DNA of 64,000 nt from JBCCXZ01 sp965228005 (GCA_965228005.1 CBDDGV010000001.1:1116001-1180000); one strand, 5' to 3'. Counted from the first letter of the stretch, positions 16,617 through 25,923 are shown. The notes: generated from the letters alone by a model not told the origin. Program-made: numbers and translations.

Positions 16617-17675
16617 ATGCGGCGTTCGAGTCGAACACTGACCGTGGCTCTGCTGGCTGCGGCTGCGATAAGCGGCGGCGCACTGGCGCAGCCGCCCCTG
16701 CCGATCACGACGATGCACGGAGAGGCCGTGCCCCGCGACGTCCGCGAGATGTACGAGCGGGGCCTGCAGTACCTGGCCAAGCAGCAGAAGAACGACGGCA
16801 GCTTCGGCGGGAACTACAACGGCCCCGGCTCCACCGGCATGGCCGTGATGGCCTTCCTGGCTTCCGGCGAGGACCCCAATCACGGGGTCTACCGCGAGCA
16901 GATCCGCCGGGGCCTGAGGTCGATGATCTCGTCGCAGAGCGCCGACACGGGGTACTTCGGCAACAGCATGTACCACCACGGATTCGCGATGCTCTGTTTG
17001 TCCGAGGCCTACGGCGCGGTCGACGACCGCAACCTCTGGCCGGGTGGCGACAAGAACCGCAAGCGGTCGATCGGCGCTTCGCTCGAGCTGGCGGTCCGCT
17101 CCGCGATCACGTCCCAGAAGGGGAACCCGAACGGCGCCTGGCGCTACTCGCCGGACGCGAACGACGCCGACACATCGGTCAGCGGCGCCGTGCTCGTTGG
17201 GCTCCTCGCCGCGCGCAACGCCGGCATCGAGGTGCCCGACGAGTCGATCGACCGGGCCATCAAGTACTACACGACCATGACTTCCGAGCAGGGGATGGTG
17301 GGCTACTCGGGCGGGTTCGGCGGGGGGTTTGGAGAGTCGGCTGCGCGGACCTCGATTGCGTCACTGGTGTACGCCGTGGCGCGGCGGAAGGACTTGGCCG
17401 AGTACGAAGCGACCCTCAAGAATCTGACCTCCAACCTGCAACGCACCAGCGGCGGTCACTACCAGCAGTACGCGGACTACTACCAGGCCCAGGCGCTCTT
17501 CCAGGGCGATGTCGAGGCCTGGGAGAAGTGGAACAAGCTGCTCGTCCGGCGGCTCAAGAACGCGCAGCGAGACGACGGCAGCTTCAGCGGCCAGTTCGGG
17601 CCCGAAATCAGCACGGAGCTCTCCTTGCTCGCCCTCGCGGTCAATTACCGTTTCTTGCCGATCTACGAGCGCTGA
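16617..17675 (+). CDS. Secreted terpenoid-cyclase-fold (prenyltransferase/squalene-oxidase repeat) protein
   Basis: 352 aa with a signal peptide (cleavage about ALA-QP, residue 25). The mature protein has alpha-alpha barrel repeats of the squalene-cyclase/prenyltransferase type: GLQYLAKQQKNDGSFGG near the start and RRLKNAQRDDGSFSGQFG near the end, with intermediate helices such as SGAVLVGLLAARNAGI. The catalytic DxDD motif of true squalene-hopene cyclases is not seen, so a binding or structural role is more likely than cyclisation. Similar proteins recur in planctomycete MoxR operons. Confidence 0.82.
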   Translation: MRRSSRTLTVALLAAAAISGGALAQPPLPITTMHGEAVPRDVREMYERGLQYLAKQQKNDGSFGGNYNGPGSTGMAVMAFLASGEDPNHGVYREQIRRGLRSMISSQSADTGYFGNSMYHHGFAMLCLSEAYGAVDDRNLWPGGDKNRKRSIGASLELAVRSAITSQKGNPNGAWRYSPDANDADTSVSGAVLVGLLAARNAGIEVPDESIDRAIKYYTTMTSEQGMVGYSGGFGGGFGESAARTSIASLVYAVARRKDLAEYEATLKNLTSNLQRTSGGHYQQYADYYQAQALFQGDVEAWEKWNKLLVRRLKNAQRDDGSFSGQFGPEISTELSLLALAVNYRFLPIYER

Positions 17676-17692
17676 CCCCGGGACCCGACACC

Positions 17693-20605
17693 ATGACTAG
17701 AAGCGTCCGCCGCACGGCGGCTCTGATGGCGGCCTGGGCAGCGATCGCAACGCCGGCGCTGCTCGCCGCCAGCCCCGGTCAGCTGTTCCTTGCGAACGGG
17801 GACAAGATCGAGGGCGCGTGGGCGGCTGGCGACGCCGGCGAGGTCCTCCGGTGGCAGGCCGAGTTCGCGAGCGACCCGTTCGAGTTCCCTTGGGCCTCGG
17901 TGTCCCACGCCGCGTTCCCATCGCCCGCCGAAGCTCGTTCGAACGTCGACGGCTTCCAGTTCGAACTCACCGGAGGCGGCCTGATCACCGGTGACCTGAT
18001 CGACGCGTCGGGCGACTGGTTCACCGTCGACGTAGCACTGGATGAAGGCTCAGAGCCCTTGCGGGTCAAGCTCCGCCGCGAACGGGTGCGACGCATCAAC
18101 AACCTCCTCGGTGAAGGAGAACTGATCTACCACGGCCCCGGGGACCTGACAACGTGGAAGCCCAAGAAGCCGTCGGACTGGAAACTCGCGGAAGCGGGGT
18201 TCCAGACCCAAGCGGCCAACGCCTCGATCTGGGGCGACATCGGTCTCACCGACCGGGTGCGTATCGAACTGGAAGTCGGTTGGCTCAACGCAGACTTCAC
18301 GCTCGAACTCGGCGTCCCCGAGGCCCCTCCAAGCGAACCGCCTGCTAAAGGCGACCAGCGTGCGATGGCCGTTAGGCTCTTTGCGCGGGCAGCGCAACCG
18401 GACCCTCAACCCGCGGTTCCTCAGCCTTCCACTGCCTTCAAGCTGGAGGCCATCGCCGGTTCGTTGCTGGCGATGCGGGAACTGAAATCGTTCGCAGACC
18501 TGGCGGTGATCCAAGAACACCTGGGCGCCGAGCGCCGTCTCGACCTGGTGCTCTACCTCGACCAGAAAGCCGGGCGGCTGATCGTGACGCGACCCGACGG
18601 CGAGGTCCTCGCCGACCTGACCGTCGAGGGACCTGACACAAGACTCGCCAGCGGCATCCGGTTGTCCAACCGCAACGGCGAAGTCGGACTCCGACGCCTA
18701 CGCGTGAGCCACTGGAACGGCCGCCTGCCGTCTGCTCTCGGCGGTGGTGTGAGCCGGGTCGAGACCGCGGACGGACGCACGCTGGAAGCAGAGGTCGTCG
18801 GATTCGATCCCGAGTCGGGCGAGTTCCGTCTGCGCCCGACCGGTGCCCCCGCTTCTCCGGAAGACGACGCCGTGCCCGCTACGCTGCCCGCCGCGGAGGT
18901 CCGCACGATCGTGCTCAGTCCCAACACAGCGGAGACCGATTCCCCAACTCTGATCGCGTTGCACGACGGCACGCGACTCAGAGGCGCACCGACCGAGGTT
19001 GTAGATGAGACGCTCCGGTTTCAGGCGGACGCCCTCGAAGAGCCGATTACCTTGCCGATTGTTCGGCTGCGCAGCCTGCGCTCGATAAGCGAACCGGCTG
19101 ACGCCGCGACGCCGCCGCAGAGTGACGTGGTCCGCCTGCAGACGACCGACTCCGGCTTGCAGGGCATTCTCTCGGGCGGGCCCGCGGACTCCGCATCGTC
19201 GTGCCTGGTCTTTCGGCCGCTTGGCAGCCGCACCGCATCTGCGATCCTCAACAGCGTTTCGGGGCGGCTGATCTTCCGCGAACCAAAGCCGGCCAAACCC
19301 AACAAGCCGAAAGCCAATACACCACGTGTCGTCAAACGCCAGAAGGGCGTCATCGGCGCGATCGCAGACTTCCTCAAGGGCCGCCCCCCCTCCACGGCGA
19401 CAACGCCAAAGGCCCCTCCGAAACCTGCGAAGAGCAAACCCGCGCCGGTTCCGTCCATCGCCTATCTCCGCGACGGCGACAAGCTGCCGTGCGAAGTAAG
19501 GTTGATCGACTCCGAAGGCGTCCATCTCAAGACCCCCTTCGCGACGACCGAGTTCGTCCGCCACGAGCAAGTGAAGGCCATTGAACTAGTCACGAAAGGC
19601 GTCGACGGCCGGATGACTAAGGAGCGCCGCGAACGGCTCCTGATGCTCCCCCGCATGCAGCGAGACAGCCCGCCGACGCACCTGCTGGTTTCGAAGAAGG
19701 GTGACTACCTCCGCTGCCGGCTCATCGCCCTGAACGATGCCGCCGCCACGGTCGAGGTGCGGCTCGAGGACCGGCAGATCGAACGGTCGAGGATCGCCCG
19801 CATCATCTGGCTCGACCCGCCGGCTGAGGACGAGTCCTCCGGTGCACTGGACCTGGAACCAGCCGAAACATCGAGCGGCCTCCGCGTCCAAGCCGTGAGG
19901 AGCGACGGCGTGCGGCTGACTTTCGAGTTGGCGAGCCTCGACCGGGGTGAAGGCGACGGGACCTCGGAGTGGCTCACCGGCAGCAGCGGCGTGATCGGCG
20001 ACTGCCGGGCGCCGATCGATGAGATCGACGTGCTGCTGCTCGGCAACCAGATCGAGTTGGCGGCCAGGGACCTATCTTACCAGCGTTGGGTCATGACCCC
20101 GGCCCCCGAGCCGCGAGAGGACCCGCAGGGCGGCCCGGGCGATGGTTCGGAGGGATCGCCGCTCATCGGCCTGGCGGCGCCGGAGGTGGAACTGCCCTGG
20201 GCTCGCGGCGAGGTCGTGGTGGAAAACGATCCGTTCACCGTCGCCGGCTACCGCGGCAAGGTGCTCGTGCTCGATTTTTGGGCCTCCTGGTGCGGGCCCT
20301 GCGTGCAGGCGATGCCGATCGTCGCCAGCTTAGAGGAAGAGTTCGCCGAGCAGGGCGTCGAGTTCGTTGCGGTCAACCTGCAAGAAAGCCCGGCCGAGGT
20401 TGCCGCCGCCCTCGACCGCATGGCGATCGATCCGCCCGTGGCCCTCGACCCCGACGGGGTCGCCGCTCAGCGTTACCAAGTAACCGGCATCCCGCGGACC
20501 GTAGTGATCGACCGCGAAGGGATCGTCTCCCACGTCCTGGTCGGGGGCGGGGACGGATTCGAAGAACGGCTCCGCGAAGCCTTGAGCTCTGTGACGGGCG
20601 AGTGA
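17693..20605 (+). CDS. Secreted beta-repeat protein fused to a C-terminal TlpA-like thioredoxin domain
   Basis: 970 aa from the ATG at 17693; the upstream open frame is antisense-like overlap with the previous gene. A signal peptide (cleavage about LLA-AS, residue 26) is followed by several similar units of about 45 residues with the pattern 'GD.L.G.v...d...v.f......i....v..i.l' (about 32-78, 88-135, 354-408, 418-466, 588-633, 661-708, 728-785). A LamG-like beta-sandwich region (about 150-345) and a Pro/Lys-rich linker (about 530-585) interrupt them. The last 145 residues are a redoxin with active site WCGPC (866-870) and the cis-Pro loop GIPRT. It is probably a periplasmic or surface thiol oxidoreductase tethered to a binding scaffold. 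It ends the operon. Confidence 0.85.
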   Translation: MTRSVRRTAALMAAWAAIATPALLAASPGQLFLANGDKIEGAWAAGDAGEVLRWQAEFASDPFEFPWASVSHAAFPSPAEARSNVDGFQFELTGGGLITGDLIDASGDWFTVDVALDEGSEPLRVKLRRERVRRINNLLGEGELIYHGPGDLTTWKPKKPSDWKLAEAGFQTQAANASIWGDIGLTDRVRIELEVGWLNADFTLELGVPEAPPSEPPAKGDQRAMAVRLFARAAQPDPQPAVPQPSTAFKLEAIAGSLLAMRELKSFADLAVIQEHLGAERRLDLVLYLDQKAGRLIVTRPDGEVLADLTVEGPDTRLASGIRLSNRNGEVGLRRLRVSHWNGRLPSALGGGVSRVETADGRTLEAEVVGFDPESGEFRLRPTGAPASPEDDAVPATLPAAEVRTIVLSPNTAETDSPTLIALHDGTRLRGAPTEVVDETLRFQADALEEPITLPIVRLRSLRSISEPADAATPPQSDVVRLQTTDSGLQGILSGGPADSASSCLVFRPLGSRTASAILNSVSGRLIFREPKPAKPNKPKANTPRVVKRQKGVIGAIADFLKGRPPSTATTPKAPPKPAKSKPAPVPSIAYLRDGDKLPCEVRLIDSEGVHLKTPFATTEFVRHEQVKAIELVTKGVDGRMTKERRERLLMLPRMQRDSPPTHLLVSKKGDYLRCRLIALNDAAATVEVRLEDRQIERSRIARIIWLDPPAEDESSGALDLEPAETSSGLRVQAVRSDGVRLTFELASLDRGEGDGTSEWLTGSSGVIGDCRAPIDEIDVLLLGNQIELAARDLSYQRWVMTPAPEPREDPQGGPGDGSEGSPLIGLAAPEVELPWARGEVVVENDPFTVAGYRGKVLVLDFWASWCGPCVQAMPIVASLEEEFAEQGVEFVAVNLQESPAEVAAALDRMAIDPPVALDPDGVAAQRYQVTGIPRTVVIDREGIVSHVLVGGGDGFEERLREALSSVTGE

Positions 20606-20906
20606 CGACCGCCACGCAGACGTTCACGATCATGCACAGCGACACGTCGTGATTGCAGGCGGGAGGCCGCATGCCCCGACCGATTCCAGGTGCTCATTTG
20701 GATGCACTTCAGGGACAATCGGCGTCTACGGATGCGACGGTGAGCGTCGACGTCGCCATCGCTGTCGTAATCGCCGGGGAGTCCGGAGTTTGCCACTCCG
20801 CTCGGAGTTATCGGCCACGCCCTACCCCGTTGCCGCCTTAGGATTACTTTACAAATAGTGCTCGGGGAACCGGCAAACAGGGCATAGCTATCCGAGAGAG
20901 CGCGTC
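20606..20906. other. Spacer with a dockerin-like remnant
   Basis: No intact gene is seen. On the minus strand (about 20725-20785) a frame encodes LPGDYDSDGDVDAH, the first calcium loop of planctomycete dockerin-like C-terminal domains, but it decays into basic low-complexity sequence straight after and has no upstream protein. I read it as a gene-end remnant. Confidence 0.5.
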
Positions 20907-21206
20907 ATGTCGCGCGAGCCGCCCGCGCGAGCCGCCCGTAGTTCTCATTCGAGAGCCCGGCTGATGAACCTCCTCGCCGCAGTGCTCCGGCCGGTCTGCC
21001 TCGTCACGGGAGCCGTGGCCGGATTCGCGATCCCAACCCTCGCCCTGCAGCTCTACTGCAACGCCTTCCCATCCGACGTCGGTCCGCCCGACCCGAGAAT
21101 GCAGGTCGTGCCGTGGGTGTTCGCACTCACCACAATGCCGGCCGGGGCGTGCTTTGGAGCCTACGCCGCCCGCGTCCTGAACAAGCGTCTCAAACAACGC
21201 AAATAG
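20907..21206 (+). CDS. Small hypothetical membrane protein
   Basis: 99 aa, or 80 aa if the start is the ATG at 20964, which removes an Arg/Ala/Ser-rich leader and places a membrane helix at the N-terminus. Two hydrophobic segments are visible (LLAAVLRPVCLVTGAVAGFAI and VFALTTMPAGACFGAYAA), then a basic tail ending KRLKQRK, which suggests both termini near the cytoplasm. No family is recognised. A hairpin repeat follows 13 bp after the stop. Confidence 0.55.
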   Translation: MSREPPARAARSSHSRARLMNLLAAVLRPVCLVTGAVAGFAIPTLALQLYCNAFPSDVGPPDPRMQVVPWVFALTTMPAGACFGAYAARVLNKRLKQRK

Positions 21207-21218
21207 CCATTGAACGGG

Positions 21219-21246
21219 TGGCACTGATGTCCCGCCAGTGCCACCC
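21219..21246. repeat. GCACTGGC hairpin repeat, degenerate copy
   Basis: GTGGCACTGatgtcccgcCAGTGCCAC forms a stem closed by GTGGCACTG/CAGTGCCAC. It lies between two convergent genes (20907 plus and 21304 minus), where it may serve as a bidirectional transcript end. Confidence 0.7.
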
Positions 21247-21303
21247 AATCAGCGAGTCTATCAGCCAATCCGCATTCCGCTCTCCGCCATCCGGAGTTTG
21301 AAA

Positions 21304-22158
21304 TCACCCTTCCCCATTGTGCGTGTGCGGAAACGGCTCCAGGTGCACCAACACGTCCCGCACGCCGGCGAAGTCCTCCACTAACCGGTCCTTCACTAGG
21401 TGCCCGATGCGGTGCCCCTCCTCTACGGGCAGCTCCGCGTCGACCTGGATGTGGATGTCGGCCAGGTACTCCAGCCCCGTCTTCCGCACCCACAGCTTCT
21501 CCACCTCCTGCACGCCCGGCACGCCTCCCGCTTTCTCGCGGATCTGCCGCACCAACTCGGCGTCGGCCTGCGGGTCGAGCAGCTCGCTCGTGCTCGCGCG
21601 GAACAGCTTGGCGCCCGACCACAGGATGGCCGCCACTACGAACAACGCCGCTGCCTCGTCGGCCCACATGTAAGCCGGCCCCGCCCAACGCACGATCGAC
21701 AGCCCGACCAGCACCGCCAGCGAACACAACGCGTCGCTGCGGTGGTCCCAGGCGTTGGCCAGGATCGCCGCCGAACCGATCCGGTCGCCCACCCGTCGCT
21801 TGTAGCGGTAGAGCCCCTCTTTGATCACCACGTTCGCAGCCGCGATCCAAAGCGTCCACAGCGGCGGCAGCGCGTGCTCGACCGACCACCGCGCGATCGC
21901 CTGCCACCCAACAATCAAAGCGGAGATCACAATCAGCAGCGCCACGTTCGACGCCGCCACCGCCTCGGCCCGCGTGTGGCCGTAGGGGTGCTCATCGTCC
22001 GCCGGCCGCTGCGCGTACCAGAGCGCAAGCAGCACCACAACCGAAGAGAGCGAGTCCCCCAGCGAGTTGATCGCGTCGGAGATCAGCGCGAACGACCCGC
22101 CCAGCACGCCGCCCACGAGCTTCACCGCCCCGAGCACCAGGTTGACGCCCAGCCCCAA
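21304..22158 (-). CDS. Cation diffusion facilitator (Zn2+/Fe2+/Mn2+ efflux)
   Basis: 284 aa counted from a TTG start. It is a proton-driven metal exporter of the CDF family with six membrane helices and a C-terminal cytoplasmic ferredoxin-like domain. Metal-site residues are the SDAINSLGD pair in helix 2 and WDHRSD in helix 5; the HPYGHTRAE motif follows helix 2. No ATG or GTG is available: the frame stays open upstream to a TAA about 100 bp away and encodes plausible CDF residues (TLYREAARAALL), so the true start is probably an upstream non-ATG codon. The metal cannot be told. Confidence 0.88.
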   Translation of the reverse strand: MGLGVNLVLGAVKLVGGVLGGSFALISDAINSLGDSLSSVVVLLALWYAQRPADDEHPYGHTRAEAVAASNVALLIVISALIVGWQAIARWSVEHALPPLWTLWIAAANVVIKEGLYRYKRRVGDRIGSAAILANAWDHRSDALCSLAVLVGLSIVRWAGPAYMWADEAAALFVVAAILWSGAKLFRASTSELLDPQADAELVRQIREKAGGVPGVQEVEKLWVRKTGLEYLADIHIQVDAELPVEEGHRIGHLVKDRLVEDFAGVRDVLVHLEPFPHTHNGEG

Positions 22159-22444
22159 CAGGGCCGCCCGCGCGGCTTCGCGGTACAGCGTATTCGCCGA
22201 AGGGTTGTGACGCAGCGTGCTGCCTCTCGTGCGGAAGGCCCTGTTCCCAAAGCCGGATTATCCAAGAAAACCCCAGAGTCAGACAAGGAACCCACTCCCG
22301 CCGCTAGTGTTTTCTTGACGCCTCCCAGCAGCGCCCCGCCACGCTCTGCGGCCTTACCCAGCCCCGTTCGTTGACGCCCGCCGCCGCCGGCGGGTAAACT
22401 CCCCGATTCTCAGTTCCCTCTGAATCAAAGCAAGGAGACCGACC

Positions 22445-22636
22445 GTGGGTTGCAGCGAGCGTCAGAAAGAAATCAAGCGGCGGACCAAGCGCCGCGAGCA
22501 GCTCAACAAACTCAAGGGCCGCCTCAAGAAGGCCACGCAGAGCGAGAAGGTCGAGATCGCCCGCAAGCTCCGCGAGATGACCCCCGGCGCCGAAGAGCTG
22601 ATCGAGCGCTGGGAACTGAACGAAGCGGACAGGTAA
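22445..22636 (+). CDS. Small charged planctomycete protein (DUF6800-like)
   Basis: 63 aa, GTG start with AAGGAG at 22432-22437, seven bases upstream, a strong start signal. It begins MGCSERQKEIKRRTKRREQL and is mostly a single amphipathic, highly charged helix with a C-terminal segment MTPGAEELIERW. It resembles short proteins annotated as DUF6800 in Planctomycetota; that is from memory and unverified. The function is unknown. Confidence 0.7.
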   Translation: MGCSERQKEIKRRTKRREQLNKLKGRLKKATQSEKVEIARKLREMTPGAEELIERWELNEADR

Positions 22637-22708
22637 GGAATCAAAGATCGAAGATTGCAGATTGCAGAAGTAACGCTCAAAGCGATCTTCAATCTTAGCT
22701 CTTCAATC

Positions 22709-25351
22709 TCAGATTCTTCCGAAGGTATACCCTTCCCCGTCGAAGCCGACCTCCACGGTCGCCCCTTCCGGGTACTCTTCCTTCAGCAGCTCCGTCGCCA
22801 GCGGGTTTTGCACCGACTGCTGCAGCACCCGCTTCACCGGCCGGGCGCCGTACGATGGGTCGTAACCGTCCGCCGCGATCCGGGCCCGTGCCTCGTCGGT
22901 CACCACCAGTTGCAGCCCCTTCGCCTCCAGCAGTTTGGCCAGGTGGCTGAGCTGGATGTCGACGATCCGCGAAACCTGATCGCGCGACAGCGGGTGGAAC
23001 ACAATCGTCTCGTCGATCCGGTTCAGGAACTCAGGCAGGAACCGCGCCCGCAGGCTTTCTTGCAGCGCGTTCTGTAGCTCTTCTTCCGAGCCGCCTTCCT
23101 CGGTCACCTGCTGGATGAGCTGGCTGCCCACGTTCGACGTCATCACCACAATCGTGTTGGTGAAGTCCACCGTGTGACCGTGGTTGTCGGTCAACCGGCC
23201 GTCGTCCAGCACTTGCAGCAGGATGTTGAACACGTCGGGGTGGGCCTTCTCGATCTCGTCGAGCAGCACCACCGAGTACGGCCGCCGCCGCACCGCTTCG
23301 GTGAGCTTGCCGCCCTCCTCGTATCCCACGTAGCCCGGGGGAGCCCCGATGAGTCGGCTCACGGTGTGCTTCTCCATGAACTCGCTCATGTCGATCCGCA
23401 CCATCGCGTTCTCATCGTCGAACAGCGTCTCGGCCAGGGCCTTGCACAGCTCGGTCTTGCCCACACCGGTCGGGCCGCAGAAGAGGAACGAGCCGATCGG
23501 CCGGTTGGGGTCCTGCAAACCGCTGCGGCTGCGGCGGACGGCGTTCGCCACCGCGGCCACGGCCTCGTCCTGCCCCACCACCCGCTGGTGCAGACGCTCC
23601 TCCAGCACCAACAGCTTGGCCCGCTCGGTCTCCATCATCCGTGTCACCGGCACGCCGGTCCAAGCGCTCACCACCTCGGCGATCTCCTCCGGTCCCACCT
23701 CCTGCCGCAGCAAACGTCGGCCGGTCGGCTCCTCCGCGTCCGCGGCGGGCGACTCGGCCTCGATCTTCGCGAGCTGCGCTTCCAGGTTTTTCCGCTGCGT
23801 GTCGAGCTCGTAGAGCGCCTGGTACTGGTCCTCGGTCACCGGCTCGCCGCTCGACTGCCGGTCGTTGATCGCCGCGGCCTGCTTCTGGTACTCGTGCGTC
23901 GCCCGCTCGAGTTTCTCGCGGACCGAAGCCACGTCGCCCACGCCGAGCTTCTCGGTTTCCCACTGCTCGCGGAGGTTGGCCAGCTCGCGGCGAAGCTCTT
24001 CGGCTTCGGCGTTCACGTCGGCCAGACGCTGTTGGGCGTGCTCCTCGGTTTCCTCCGCCAGCTGCCGCGCGGCGAGTTCCAGCTGCACGAGGCGCCGCTG
24101 GACCTCGTCGATCTCCGTCGGAACGCTCTGCAGCTCCATCGCCAGCCGGCTTGTGGCCTCGTCCATCAGGTCGATCGCCTTGTCCGGCAGGAACCGATCG
24201 GCGATGTACCGGTGCGAAAGCTCCGCCGCGGCGACCAGCGCCGAGTCTTTGATCCGCACGCCCTTGTGGTGCGCCTCGTACCGCGGCTTGAGCCCGCGGA
24301 GGATCGCGATCGTGTCTTCGACGGTCGGCTCGCCGACCATCACCGGCTGGAACCGCCGCTCCAGGGCCGCGTCTTTCTCGATGTACTTGCGGTACTCGTC
24401 CAGCGTGGTGGCGCCGATGCACCGCAGCTCGCCGCGGGCGAGCGCCGGCTTGAGCAGGTTGGCGGCGTCGTTGCCGCCCTCGGCCGCCCCGGCGCCGACC
24501 ACGGTGTGCAGCTCGTCGATGAACAAGATGACGGCGCCCTGCGAGTCTTCCACCTCGCGCAGCACGGCCTTGAGCCGCTCCTCGAACTCGCCGCGGAACT
24601 TGGTGCCTGCGATCAGCGCGCCCATGTCGAGCGCGATCACCCGCTTGTTCTTCAGGCTCTCGGGCACGTCGCTCTGCACGATCCGCAGGGCCAGCCCCTC
24701 GGCGATCGCCGTCTTGCCGACGCCGGGCTCGCCGATCAGCACGGGGTTGTTCTTCGTGCGGCGGGAGAGCACCTGCACCACGCGGCGGATCTCCGAGTCG
24801 CGGCCGATGACCGGGTCGAGCTTGCCCTGCTCGGCGCGGGCGACGAGGTCGATGCCGTACTTCTCCAGCGCCTGGAACTTCTCCTCGGGGTTCTGGTCGG
24901 TCACCCGGGCCGAGCCGCGGACCGACTGCAGCGCTTCGAGGATGCTCTTCTCGTCGATCGCGTTGAGCTTGAGCGTGTCCTGGGCGGAGGACTTCTCCTT
25001 GGTGAGCGCGAGCAGCAGGTGTTCGGTGGAGACGAACTCGTCGCCCATCGTCTCGGCGGTCTGCTGGGCCGTGTCGAACACGCGGGCCAGCTCGGCGGAG
25101 ACCTGCGGCGGGTTGCCCGCCGACGAGGAGACGAGCCGCTTCGTCTCGGCCTCGACCATCTGGGCGAGTTGGTCGCGGTTGGCGCCGATCTTGTCCAGCA
25201 GCGGCCGGACGACGCCTTCGTTCTCGTCCAACAAGCCCGCGAGCAGGTGCAGCGGGTCGATCTGGGGATTCCCCGCGGCGGCCGCCAACTCGTGGGCCCG
25301 CTGCACGGCCTCTTGGGCCTTGATCGTCAGCTTGTCGAACCGGAATGGCAT
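22709..25351 (-). CDS. clpB: ATP-dependent disaggregase ClpB
   Basis: 880 aa, normal ClpB length. Hsp100 ring ATPase that extracts polypeptides from aggregates together with DnaK/DnaJ/GrpE. Seen: two N-terminal Clp repeats (residues 1-150), NBD1 with Walker A GEPGVGKT (207-214) and Walker B VILFIDE, the long coiled-coil middle domain (about 410-530, Glu/Arg/Gln-rich) that separates ClpB from ClpA/C, NBD2 with GPTGVGKT and VLLDEIEKAHPDV, and the pore loop GYVGYEEGG. dnaK lies 1.3 kb away on the same strand but is separated by a transposase gene. No Shine-Dalgarno stands out before the ATG. Confidence 0.97.
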   Translation of the reverse strand: MPFRFDKLTIKAQEAVQRAHELAAAAGNPQIDPLHLLAGLLDENEGVVRPLLDKIGANRDQLAQMVEAETKRLVSSSAGNPPQVSAELARVFDTAQQTAETMGDEFVSTEHLLLALTKEKSSAQDTLKLNAIDEKSILEALQSVRGSARVTDQNPEEKFQALEKYGIDLVARAEQGKLDPVIGRDSEIRRVVQVLSRRTKNNPVLIGEPGVGKTAIAEGLALRIVQSDVPESLKNKRVIALDMGALIAGTKFRGEFEERLKAVLREVEDSQGAVILFIDELHTVVGAGAAEGGNDAANLLKPALARGELRCIGATTLDEYRKYIEKDAALERRFQPVMVGEPTVEDTIAILRGLKPRYEAHHKGVRIKDSALVAAAELSHRYIADRFLPDKAIDLMDEATSRLAMELQSVPTEIDEVQRRLVQLELAARQLAEETEEHAQQRLADVNAEAEELRRELANLREQWETEKLGVGDVASVREKLERATHEYQKQAAAINDRQSSGEPVTEDQYQALYELDTQRKNLEAQLAKIEAESPAADAEEPTGRRLLRQEVGPEEIAEVVSAWTGVPVTRMMETERAKLLVLEERLHQRVVGQDEAVAAVANAVRRSRSGLQDPNRPIGSFLFCGPTGVGKTELCKALAETLFDDENAMVRIDMSEFMEKHTVSRLIGAPPGYVGYEEGGKLTEAVRRRPYSVVLLDEIEKAHPDVFNILLQVLDDGRLTDNHGHTVDFTNTIVVMTSNVGSQLIQQVTEEGGSEEELQNALQESLRARFLPEFLNRIDETIVFHPLSRDQVSRIVDIQLSHLAKLLEAKGLQLVVTDEARARIAADGYDPSYGARPVKRVLQQSVQNPLATELLKEEYPEGATVEVGFDGEGYTFGRI

Positions 25352-25923
25352 AGAAATGAAGTTGGGGTGAATGGTTGGTAGTTAGTTGATGGAACTCCGT
25401 TGTGCCGGGGCATCTGACGCCCGGTCGGGCGTCGCGTTAGGCCAAAACGGCTGCGTCTGTGTTAGGTTTCTCGTGGTTTTTTGAGTCGTTCTGGCACCAA
25501 ACACGTGAAGCACGCTCTCGGTGGACAGAAGTCTTGTGTTTTGTCGAACCGGGTTCTCTGCTGCACCTTGTTCTTGAGGGTGAATCGAGTTGGCGTCGGT
25601 CAATACTCTCTATGTTTACGTTCATGCGTGTCGTGTTCGAGGATCGGATGGGAGGGCTCCTTCCGGGGCATCCAGCGATGCTTAGCATCGCGGCTTTTCT
25701 TCTCGTTCTGCTTCCTTATTTGTGATGGCCAACACCTAGATTCAGTGTACATTTTATCAGTATTCGTGGCTCATTTCAATCAAGCACAACCGAGGCATGT
25801 TAACTGATCCAAGCACCTAACGAGGGCCGGGATCGCCCCGGAGGGGCGAGGTCGTGTAGCCAGGGGCGTGAGCCCCTGGTTCGCTAAACGGTGTCGGATT
25901 GGAATAGCCTCGGAGGGGCGATA
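25352..25923. other. 570-bp spacer upstream of clpB
   Basis: No gene is seen. It is lower in GC than its flanks, with several short frames of no merit. It should hold the clpB promoter, but no CIRCE element or obvious sigma-factor boxes were found. The right end carries the left REP element of the transposase. Confidence 0.6.
25834..25920. repeat. REP element left of the transposase gene
   Basis: CGCCCC-gga-GGGGCG (25834-25848), connector 'aggtcgtgtag', palindrome CCAGGGGC-gtga-GCCCCTGG (25860-25879), and a further partial GGAGGGGCG near 25912. Its orientation is opposite to the two units on the right side (26432-26556). Confidence 0.85.

Noticed and set aside
23174..25381. Long open frame (735 codons) on the plus strand across clpB
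   Set aside because: It mirrors the ClpB codons of the minus strand, is Leu/Val/Arg/His-rich, and has no start signal or domain. High GC makes such antisense frames common.
25459..25725. Small gene upstream of clpB
   Set aside because: 88 codons with no start signal, and an overlapping frame of equal quality exists; no conserved motif.
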